Source: a virus
Reading direction: 5' to 3' (one strand)
Length of the DNA: 27,493 nucleotides
IMG/VR virus record: IMGVR_UViG_3300035189_000030
Coordinates: 1 to 27,493 of that record
The notes beneath the pieces were generated by a model. The model worked only from the letters and a program-made list of their open reading frames with translations, was not told the origin of the DNA and did no database searches. The translations under genes and the position numbers were made by a program. The first letter of the stretch is position 1. Every line of letters starts with the position of its first letter. Below, piece by piece: positions 1 to 5,287 of this stretch.

Positions 1-1
1 C

Positions 2-211
2 GCCCAGTTCCTCCCGGCACACACCACCACAGTGCTGCCGGGTCGCGATAGAGAGTTGCGGGCACACCACATGCAAACCACCTCTCTTTACCGCGCTACC
101 AAGACACGGATGTCTTGGGTTGCTGCCTTTTCCACCACAGATTGGGCAGCTGTTGCGCCAGAGGTGAACAATGGATTGTTCGCCTCGGCACGGTGCCGGT
201 TCGATCCCTAG
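2..211 (+). CDS. Doubtful partial hypothetical ORF at left edge
   Basis: This reading frame is open from the left edge and stops at TAG 209-211. An internal ATG at 71 would give a 46-residue product ending in ASARCRFDP. I do not recognise a domain. It ends about 90 bases upstream of the CII-type gene, where lambdoid phages often carry very small early genes (Cro-like, Kil/Icd-like), and that position is the main support. No clear ribosome site precedes ATG 71, and several palindromes lie within or just beyond the frame, so it may be non-coding leader sequence. Confidence 0.28.
   Translation, partial: AQFLPAHTTTVLPGRDRELRAHHMQTTSLYRATKTRMSWVAAFSTTDWAAVAPEVNNGLFASARCRFDP
99..118. promoter_or_regulatory. 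8-bp inverted repeat, candidate operator
   Basis: CCAAGACA (99-106) and TGTCTTGG (111-118) are perfect inverted arms separated by CGGA. Together they form a 20-bp dyad about 190 bases upstream of the CII-type gene, in the early control region. The form suits a dimeric repressor or Cro operator. No repressor gene is present in the window, so the assignment rests only on symmetry and position. Confidence 0.3.
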
Positions 212-217
212 ATCTAG
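186..217. promoter_or_regulatory. Two adjacent palindromes upstream of CII-type gene
   Basis: CGGCAC-G-GTGCCG (186-198) and CTAGATCTAG (208-217) are two perfect palindromes, ten bases apart, between the left-edge ORF and the CII-type gene. They could be operator half-site pairs or small leader hairpins. No function can be proved from the sequence alone. Confidence 0.25.
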
Positions 218-304
218 CCGGCGTTTTGGGCCCTTTCAAGCCACGCGGCAAATGTATCACCACTGCATGTCGCGGGGCACTGGCAACTTTGTAGGAGTAA
301 TGCC

Positions 305-823
305 ATGAGCCGAATAGCTTTAAGCTGTGTTGATCGAGCGCAAAGGGAAGTCCTGACGCTCGAATTAGCCCTGTACCACGCCGCACGGGACTATCCCGGC
401 GGTGCCGCCGCAATCGCCGCCACCACCGGACGTAATGCCACCACGCTGCAGCACAAGCTGTCTCCCACCCATCCGTCTCACACCGTGAACATCCAGGAGT
501 TCGGCGAGATCCTCGAACTGACGAAGGACCGCCGCATTCTTGATGCGGTGCATGCCCTGGTCGGCGATACCACATGGCAGGAGCTGGCTGAAACCTATAC
601 CAGTGACATGCCCGAGACCCTCACCACGGGTATCGCCTCGTACTTCCGTCAGGTGGCTGATTTGGCTGATACGTGGGCCAAAAGCATTGGCGACGGTGTC
701 GTCAGCGATCAGGAACTGGCCGAGATTCGCCTGCAGGTGTTTCGCGGTATTCAGGGGCTGTTGGGGATGCTCAACCGGGCCACATACGTAAACCAGACTA
801 CGCGGGGTACTGACCGTGGCTGA
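305..823 (+). CDS. CII-type phage regulatory protein
   Basis: The 172-residue product resembles the phage regulatory CII/CP76 family, DNA-binding proteins that help set the lysis-lysogeny decision. Residues about 33-54 (GGAAAIAATTGRNATTLQHK) look like a helix-turn-helix with a conserved 'AA..TG.....LQ.KL' pattern, followed by a helical segment typical of the family (residues 62-90). The start at ATG 305 is set by AGGAG at 293-297, seven bases upstream. It is the first clear gene of the early operon and overlaps the next gene by 8 bases, which suggests translational coupling. The family call rests on pattern recognition; the exact regulatory role is inferred. Confidence 0.75.
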   Translation: MSRIALSCVDRAQREVLTLELALYHAARDYPGGAAAIAATTGRNATTLQHKLSPTHPSHTVNIQEFGEILELTKDRRILDAVHALVGDTTWQELAETYTSDMPETLTTGIASYFRQVADLADTWAKSIGDGVVSDQELAEIRLQVFRGIQGLLGMLNRATYVNQTTRGTDRG

Positions 824-1043
824 CGTTATCGATTTTGCCAACGACCTGGTGCAAGAGCGGATGGATCAGGCCCTTGCAGCGCGCAGTGCGAATAAAACGG
901 CCACCGCTGCACATTCGTTCATGTTCTGCGAAAGCTGCGACACGCCGATCCCGTTGGCGCGCCGTGTTGCGATCCCTGGTTGCACCCAGTGTGTGACATG
1001 CCAGTCCATCGACGAAGCCAGGAAGGACCGCCATGCTCGATGA
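816..1043 (+). CDS. TraR/DksA-type C4 zinc-finger protein
   Basis: This is a 75-residue protein with a DksA/TraR-like zinc finger: C38-x2-C41 and C59-x2-C62, with an extra Cys at 56. The N-terminal part (IDFANDLVQERMDQALAARS) is a short amphipathic helix, as in phage-encoded mini-DksA proteins. Family members bind the RNA polymerase secondary channel and adjust transcription, and that role is inferred here. The start codon is GTG 816, with GGGG at 804-807 as a weak ribosome site. It overlaps the regulator upstream by 8 bases and the primase gene downstream by 11, so all three are probably translated from one message. Confidence 0.72.
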   Translation: MADVIDFANDLVQERMDQALAARSANKTATAAHSFMFCESCDTPIPLARRVAIPGCTQCVTCQSIDEARKDRHAR

Positions 1044-3249
1044 GGTACTCAATCAATTCTCTGATTACGGCTTGGAGCCTGATCAACCCTTGGTGTTCGG
1101 CAAGCTGACCCGTTGCAAAACCTCCCAGGATAAGGGCAAGGAAAAAAACGGCTGGTACGTGGTCCACGAGCATCTCACCGAGAAGAACGGAACGTTGATC
1201 TTCGGCAGCTTCGGTGATTGGCGATCCGGTGAGTCTCAGAAGATCAAGGTCAAGGCTGGACGTATGAGCCCTGAGGAACGCGAAGTCATGCGCGCTCGCC
1301 AGGAAGAGGCCAAGCGCAAGGCTGCCGAGGTTGCGGCGAATGCCTCACGTCGAGCGGCAAGCCGTGCAGCGGCTCTGTTCAAGCGCATGCCCGAGAAGGG
1401 CAAGAGCGCCTACCTGGATCGAAAGCAAATCGTCGGCTTCAAGGTTCGCTATGCGCCACGTACCGGCGCATTTTTGGTGCCTATGTGCAACGTGCGCGAC
1501 CAGATCGTGGGCCTGCAGGTTATCTTCCCGGCAAAGCAGGAAGACACCGGGCGTGACAAGGCCTATTGGCCCTACGGCATGTCGAAAGAGGGTGCCTTCC
1601 ACTTGATCGGCCCGCACCCTGAACCGGGTGAGCCGGTGCTGGTGTGTGAGGGCTACGCCACGGGCGCCAGCCTGCACATGGCGACTTCGCTGACGGTCGC
1701 TATCGCCTTCGATGCGGGCAACCTGTTGCCAGTCTCCAAGGCCATGCGCGAGCGCTTCCCGGGCTGCCCGCTGATCATTTGTCGTGATGATGACTGGAAG
1801 ACCAAACGCCCCAACGGTGATCCTTGGAACCCCGGCGAAGAGAAGGCCAGCAACGCCGCACTGATTGTCGGTGGCCAGGTAGTCGCCCCCGTCTTCTCCG
1901 GTGAACGTGAAATCAAGTGGACCGATTTCAACGACCTGCACATCGCCGAAGGATTGGAGGCTGTCCGCCGCCAGGTGCTGGCGGTGGTAAAGCCTCCTGC
2001 AGCTGGTGGTTGGAAGGACCAGCTTGCACGCACCGAGAACGGCTCCCTGATCGCGCACATGCAAAACGTGGAGTTGATCCTTGGTAACGATGAGCGATGG
2101 GCTGGCGTCATCAGCTACAGCGCTTTCAGTTCGAAGCTGGTGAAGTTGCGATCTGCACCCTATGGCGGCGGAGCGGGGGACTGGGCCGATATCGATGATG
2201 TGCGGGTGATGAAGTGGCTGGCACAGCACTACAACCTTCGTGTGAAGGCGTCTCATGTGATCGAGGCGGTCAGCGTTGTCGCACACGATCATGCTTTTCA
2301 TCCGGTGCGTGACTACTTACAAAAGCTGGAATGGGATCGCGTACGACGGCTCGACACATGGTTGACCGATGTGATGGGCGTCCACCCCAGTGATTACACG
2401 ACGAAAGTGGGTAAGCGCTGGATCTTATCGGCGGTTGCTCGTGTGATGAAGCCTGGCTGCAAGGCTGACTCGGTCATGATTTTGGAGGGTGCCCAGGGCG
2501 CTGGTAAGTCCACGGCCATGAGCATTTTGGGAGGCGAGTGGTTTATGGATACGCCCTTTGCTCTGGGTGACAAAGACGGGTTCCAGGCCATTCGCGGCAA
2601 GTGGATCGTTGAATTGGGGGAGCTAGATAGCTTCAACAAGGCAGAAAGTACCAAGGCAAAGCAGTTCTTCTCGGCTTCGACAGACACCTACCGAGAGAGC
2701 TACGGCCGTCGAACGAACGACGTGCCACGCCAGTGTGTGTTCGTGGGTACCACTAACCAAGATGAATACCTTAAGGACGCTACGGGCAACCGGCGTTATT
2801 GGCCTGTCGCGTGTACCAAGGTTGACCTGATAAAGCTTCGTGAGATTCGCGATCAGCTCTGGGCTGAGGCGATGTTCTGTTATGAGGCTGGAGATATTTG
2901 GTGGGTCACGCCTGCGGAGGCGCCGTTGTTTGCCGAGGCACAGGATCAACGCTTCGTTGTTGATGAGTGGGAAGGGCCGATCCTAAGCTGGCTTGAGGAT
3001 ATCCAGATTGGTGAAACCACGTCGGGCAGCGACGTGTTGAGCCAGGCGCTTAGGTTGGACTTGGGGCACTGGGGTAAGCCTGAACAAATCCGTGTCGGCG
3101 CAATCATGCATCGACTGGGCTGGCGACGTGTTCGCATGCCAGCATTACCGAAAAGCGGGAAACGGCCCTGGGCTTACAAAAAACCCAAGGACTGGGGTAA
3201 CACCTCAGCACTGCAACGTGTTGCTAGCGAGGAGCCTTGTTTTGATTAA
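1033..3249 (+). CDS. TOPRIM primase / VapE-like helicase fusion
   Basis: This 738-residue replication protein combines two enzymes. A TOPRIM primase domain covers roughly residues 195-300, with the acidic Glu in CEGYATGAS (about 205) and the CRDDDW metal-binding acids (about 250). A VapE/D5-like P-loop helicase follows, with Walker A GAQGAGKST near residue 486, a Walker B-like acidic stretch IVELGELDSF near 527, and the conserved TTNQDEYL...GNRRYWP sensor region near 572-590. The N-terminal part (WYVVHEHL...FGDWRSG) resembles that of phage and satellite primases. It would unwind and prime phage DNA at the origin. ATG 1033 is preceded by GGAAGGA at 1021-1027. No separate DnaB or DnaC loader is seen, so this protein may do the whole initiation job. 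Confidence 0.88.
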   Translation: MLDEVLNQFSDYGLEPDQPLVFGKLTRCKTSQDKGKEKNGWYVVHEHLTEKNGTLIFGSFGDWRSGESQKIKVKAGRMSPEEREVMRARQEEAKRKAAEVAANASRRAASRAAALFKRMPEKGKSAYLDRKQIVGFKVRYAPRTGAFLVPMCNVRDQIVGLQVIFPAKQEDTGRDKAYWPYGMSKEGAFHLIGPHPEPGEPVLVCEGYATGASLHMATSLTVAIAFDAGNLLPVSKAMRERFPGCPLIICRDDDWKTKRPNGDPWNPGEEKASNAALIVGGQVVAPVFSGEREIKWTDFNDLHIAEGLEAVRRQVLAVVKPPAAGGWKDQLARTENGSLIAHMQNVELILGNDERWAGVISYSAFSSKLVKLRSAPYGGGAGDWADIDDVRVMKWLAQHYNLRVKASHVIEAVSVVAHDHAFHPVRDYLQKLEWDRVRRLDTWLTDVMGVHPSDYTTKVGKRWILSAVARVMKPGCKADSVMILEGAQGAGKSTAMSILGGEWFMDTPFALGDKDGFQAIRGKWIVELGELDSFNKAESTKAKQFFSASTDTYRESYGRRTNDVPRQCVFVGTTNQDEYLKDATGNRRYWPVACTKVDLIKLREIRDQLWAEAMFCYEAGDIWWVTPAEAPLFAEAQDQRFVVDEWEGPILSWLEDIQIGETTSGSDVLSQALRLDLGHWGKPEQIRVGAIMHRLGWRRVRMPALPKSGKRPWAYKKPKDWGNTSALQRVASEEPCFD

Positions 3250-3607
3250 GCGAATCGATGAAATGTTGAAGCTCTGGGCGGAGGATCTGCATTCGCCAAT
3301 GAACCCCGATGGAGGTGGAACTGGCGGCGGCAACATGATCGCCATGCTGATGGAATGTAAGGGAGAGCTCATACGCGGGACACGCGGTAGTCGTGTGCTG
3401 TTGGACGAGTCAGTGGACATAGAGTTGATCGTCAACAAACACCTGCCAGCGCAGCTGTCGTTGGTGGTGCGGGAGCACTACTGCAACCATGAGAGCTTTC
3501 TGGCACAAAAGATCACTCACTGTGGTTGCTGTCGTAAAACCTACTATGAGCGCCTGCACGAAGCGCATGTAAGCATTGCAGGTTTACTGATGAAGCAGGC
3601 TGCATGA
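3242..3607 (+). CDS. Q-like late antitermination protein
   Basis: The 121-residue product resembles lambdoid antiterminator Q proteins of the phage 21/82 type: an N-terminal helix with Trp (MLKLWAEDL), a central 'LP..LS.VVREHY' segment, and a C-terminal helix-turn-helix-like end (HCGCCRKTYYERLHEAH, then a hydrophobic helix). An in-frame ATG lies at 3092, but the more likely start is TTG 3242: GAGGAG at 3229-3234 sits seven bases before it, and starting there leaves only 8 bases of overlap with the primase-helicase. The gene ends the early operon and is followed directly by a repeat-rich region with a promoter candidate and a terminator before the holin, as in the lambda Q-pR'-tR' arrangement. 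The Q assignment is moderate; the family diverges strongly. Confidence 0.55.
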   Translation: MIKRIDEMLKLWAEDLHSPMNPDGGGTGGGNMIAMLMECKGELIRGTRGSRVLLDESVDIELIVNKHLPAQLSLVVREHYCNHESFLAQKITHCGCCRKTYYERLHEAHVSIAGLLMKQAA

Positions 3608-3631
3608 TACTTGTCGGCACTGTGCTTGGAT

Positions 3632-3897
3632 CTGTCCCACAGTCCTACCTTGTCCCACTATCATTTGATGTGGTGGGACAGCTACAGGCCACGCCGTTAG
3701 CGGGCTGTCCCACTGCCCAACCAAAAAAACATCCCGCGTATGTGAGCGTAGCGCCAATGCGTGCGCGTGCCTCGCGCACGCGTGTTATTTATTTACTCTC
3801 TATATGCGAAGAAAAGGAATAAATAGTAGGACAGTGGGACAGAGCCTTTATTTGTGGGGCTCGCAGCTGTCCCACCTGACTCTATAGCAATGGGACA
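3632..3897. repeat. Cluster of CTGTCCCAC sites in both orientations
   Basis: Perfect TGTCCCAC or its complement occurs at 3633-3640 (+), 3651-3658 (+), 3673-3680 (-), 3706-3713 (+), 3834-3841 (-) and 3868-3875 (+). Five of these extend to the 9-mer CTGTCCCAC. Near matches lie at 3891-3897 (TGGGACA) and 3939-3946 (TGTCCCTC), and looser TAGGACAG forms at 3827 and 3900. They fill the gene-free stretch after the Q-like gene, on both sides of a GC-rich hairpin. Repeats of this density usually mark multiple binding sites for one protein, such as a replication initiator, late activator or antiterminator. Nothing in the window identifies the binder. Confidence 0.75.
3759..3795 (+). terminator. Candidate early-operon terminator hairpin
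   Basis: GCGTGCGCG (3759-3767) pairs perfectly with CGCGCACGC (3773-3781) around a TGCCT loop. The 9-bp GC stem is followed by a T-rich but interrupted tract, GTGTTATTTATTT. It sits about 150 bases after the Q-like gene and could end early transcription. The imperfect U-tract lowers confidence, and it might instead be an isolated dyad within the surrounding site cluster. Confidence 0.4.
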
Positions 3898-3936
3898 GGT
3901 AGGACAGCGATTAAGGAGCGATAGCCGATTGAATGC

Positions 3937-3991
3937 ATTGTCCCTCCGTTGTACCTGTGTCATACCTGCATTGCACCTGTATTGCGCCATG
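3937..3991 (+). repeat. Five contiguous 11-bp direct repeats before late genes
   Basis: Five 11-mers follow each other without gaps: ATTGTCCCTCC (3937), GTTGTACCTGT (3948), GTCATACCTGC (3959), ATTGCACCTGT (3970) and ATTGCGCCATG (3981). The core ACCTG recurs at 3953, 3964 and 3975, one helical turn apart. A degenerate ATTGAATGC precedes the array at 3928. The array lies just upstream of a promoter candidate and the holin. This is the position of PrtN-bound P boxes in P. aeruginosa pyocin clusters, which also start with ATTG and contain GT, but the internal spacing differs. It is best read as a phased activator-binding array, and the binder is unknown. Confidence 0.6.
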
Positions 3992-4005
3992 GCATTAAAA
4001 CTCGC

Positions 4006-4034
4006 TTGCTGCCAGGAAACTCAGCCTGTAAAAA
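4006..4034 (+). promoter_or_regulatory. Weak late-promoter candidate
   Basis: TTGCTG (4006-4011) and TAAAAA (4029-4034) are separated by 17 bases and form a weak sigma70-type pair. It lies 15 bases after the 11-bp repeat array and about 50 bases before an intrinsic terminator. A weak core with phased sites upstream fits an activated promoter, and a terminator close downstream fits Q-dependent control. It is inferred from spacing and context only. Confidence 0.3.
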
Positions 4035-4086
4035 GTACCCATCTTCGATAGGTGCGACCGCAAGCAGCGGGACTCACCACCACACT

Positions 4087-4112
4087 AAACCCGGCCATCG
4101 CGCCGGGTTTTT
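4087..4112 (+). terminator. Intrinsic terminator between late promoter and holin
   Basis: AAACCCGGC (4087-4095) pairs with GCCGGGTTT (4102-4110) around a 6-base loop and runs into a T-tract that ends at 4112. It ends 19 bases before the holin start and would block late transcription unless read through. This is the tR' position relative to the Q-like gene at 3242-3607. Confidence 0.7.
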
Positions 4113-4131
4113 GCGTTTATGGGGTAGGGCG

Positions 4132-4476
4132 ATGACGAACGAGCAGCAAGCGCTTATTGATATGCCGATCTGGATGGTGATCGTGCTGTCCCTGGTCGGT
4201 GGGATATCGGGCGAGGCATGGCGGGCAGACAAAGCCGGGGTAAGCGGCTGGTCATTGATTCGCCGGTTGCTCCTTCGGTCTGGTGCCTGCGTGGTCTGTG
4301 GGCTCTCCACCATGATGTTGCTGCATGCATCAGGCATGTCGGTACTGGCGGCGGGCAGCATTGGCTGCCTCACGGCGATGGCAGGCGCTGATGTCGCGAT
4401 TGGCTTGTACGAACGCTGGGCAGCCAAGCGGTTGGGCGTGTGCGATGTGCCGCCCTCGGGCAGCGGGCAGGCATGA
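4132..4476 (+). CDS. Holin (R-pyocin PA0614-like)
   Basis: This 114-residue integral membrane protein forms the inner-membrane lesion that releases the endolysin at the end of the lytic cycle. Three hydrophobic segments are visible: about residues 12-28 (MPIWMVIVLSLVGGISGE starts at 11), 48-65 and 69-93. They are followed by a charged tail (YERWAAKRLG). The pattern GEAWRADK...RSGAC...GADVAIGLYERWAAKR matches the holin family found in pseudomonad prophages and R-pyocin clusters. ATG 4132 was chosen because an upstream extension in the same frame would run through the terminator at 4087-4112. It is the first late gene and is physically separate from the endolysin and spanins near 25.6-26.7 kb. 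Confidence 0.82.
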   Translation: MTNEQQALIDMPIWMVIVLSLVGGISGEAWRADKAGVSGWSLIRRLLLRSGACVVCGLSTMMLLHASGMSVLAAGSIGCLTAMAGADVAIGLYERWAAKRLGVCDVPPSGSGQA

Positions 4477-4525
4477 AGCGCTGGAGGCCACGGAATACGT
4501 GGCTTGTAGTGGGGTGCGCAAAAAT

Positions 4526-4543
4526 GGTGCACCGAAAGGCACC
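4526..4543 (+). other. Hairpin in candidate cos region
   Basis: GGTGC (4526-4530) and GCACC (4539-4543) form a short hairpin, and GGTGCACC at 4526-4533 is itself a palindrome. It precedes the GC-rich CGGGGACCCTGGCGGC stretch (4543-4558) in the gap before the small terminase gene, where lambda-type phages carry cos. The cleavage site itself cannot be read from this. Confidence 0.25.
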
Positions 4544-4619
4544 GGGGACCCTGGCGGCATTTGAGGGACACGGGGCATGAAACCCGCGGGAAAGCGTTAG
4601 CGGCAGGGCTGCCAGCTTA

Positions 4620-4671
4620 CTGAAATTCAATCCATTGAAATTGAAAGGTTTCCATTGAAAAGCCGTTGAAA
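4620..4671 (+). repeat. TTGAAA repeat cluster before small terminase
   Basis: CTGAAA at 4620 and TTGAAA at 4635, 4641, 4655 and 4666 lie in a 52-base AT-rich stretch. The 10-mer TCCATTGAAA is repeated exactly at 4631 and 4651, 20 bases apart, about two helical turns. The cluster ends in the ribosome site AAGGAGG (4671-4677) of the small terminase gene. Small terminase proteins commonly bind repeats near their own gene, so this may be the packaging recognition site. Confidence 0.45.
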
Positions 4672-4681
4672 AGGAGGGCTT

Positions 4682-5284
4682 ATGACGGATCCACTGTTCC
4701 TGTCTAAAAGCGCTTTCGCGGTTCGCATCGGCAGGACGCCGAGCTACATCACCTGGCTGAAAGACAACAATCGCCTAGTGCTTTCGCCGGATGGCAAGAA
4801 GGTGGACGTTCTGGCAACTGAAGCGCTGATCCTCGAAACCGCCGACCCCAGCAAGGCTGCCGTCGCGGCTCGACACCAGCAGGACCGGATCCAGCGTGAC
4901 GTTTACAGTCAACTGTCCCCCCTGGTCGAGCCGACTAACACGGCTGCGCCGCAGCAGCCTATCTCCGGCGGTGCGAAGGGCCACGACTTCCAGAAAGCTC
5001 GCGCCATGCGCGAACACAACCTGGCGCAACTGGCCGAGATCGAGTTGCACAAGGCTCAGGGCTCGCTGGTCGCCAGGGACGCCGTTGAGCTTGGCGCCTA
5101 CAACGCGGGGCGCCATCTGCGTGACCAGTTGTTCGGCCTGCTGCCCCAGCTGTCCCACAAGCTGGCAGCCATGACCGACCCCTGGGACATCGAAAAACAC
5201 CTGACGGCGACACTCCGTAAATCACTGGAAGAGGCTGAACGCATGTCCTCGTCCGACCTTGAACGAGCGATGACGACGAGCTGA
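4682..5284 (+). CDS. Terminase small subunit (Nu1-like)
   Basis: This 200-residue protein recognises the packaging site and recruits the large terminase. Residues about 7-35 (LSKSAFAVRIGRTPSYITWL) form an excisionase/Nu1-type winged helix-turn-helix with a DNA-facing 'SK..FA...G.....IT.W' pattern. The central region (residues 98-140) is helical and charged, as expected for oligomerisation, and the C-terminus is acidic for binding the large subunit. ATG 4682 follows AAGGAGG with a four-base gap. The large subunit starts four bases after its stop, so the two are co-translated. Length is close to that of the lambda counterpart (181 residues). Confidence 0.85.
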   Translation: MTDPLFLSKSAFAVRIGRTPSYITWLKDNNRLVLSPDGKKVDVLATEALILETADPSKAAVAARHQQDRIQRDVYSQLSPLVEPTNTAAPQQPISGGAKGHDFQKARAMREHNLAQLAEIELHKAQGSLVARDAVELGAYNAGRHLRDQLFGLLPQLSHKLAAMTDPWDIEKHLTATLRKSLEEAERMSSSDLERAMTTS

Positions 5285-5287
5285 CCT

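Noticed and set aside
194-214. tRNA T-arm-like GGTTCGATCCC at 198-208
   Set aside because: Only about two base pairs of the T-stem can form, and no acceptor stem, anticodon arm or CCA end is nearby.
1345-2301. 318-codon minus-strand ORF within the primase-helicase
   Set aside because: It lies wholly opposite a clearly conserved gene, has no recognisable domain, and is a mirror of its codon pattern.
3604-4051. Small plus-strand ORFs in the gene-free region (3604-3822 and 3854-4051)
   Set aside because: They are made of the CTGTCCCAC and 11-bp repeats and a GC hairpin and lack ribosome sites; regulatory DNA explains the sequence better.
4473-4580. 35-codon ORF overlapping the holin stop (ATGA), start MKRWRPRNTWLVVG
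   Set aside because: The overlap is suggestive, but there is no ribosome site, no recognisable domain, and it runs through the candidate cos hairpin; more likely non-coding.
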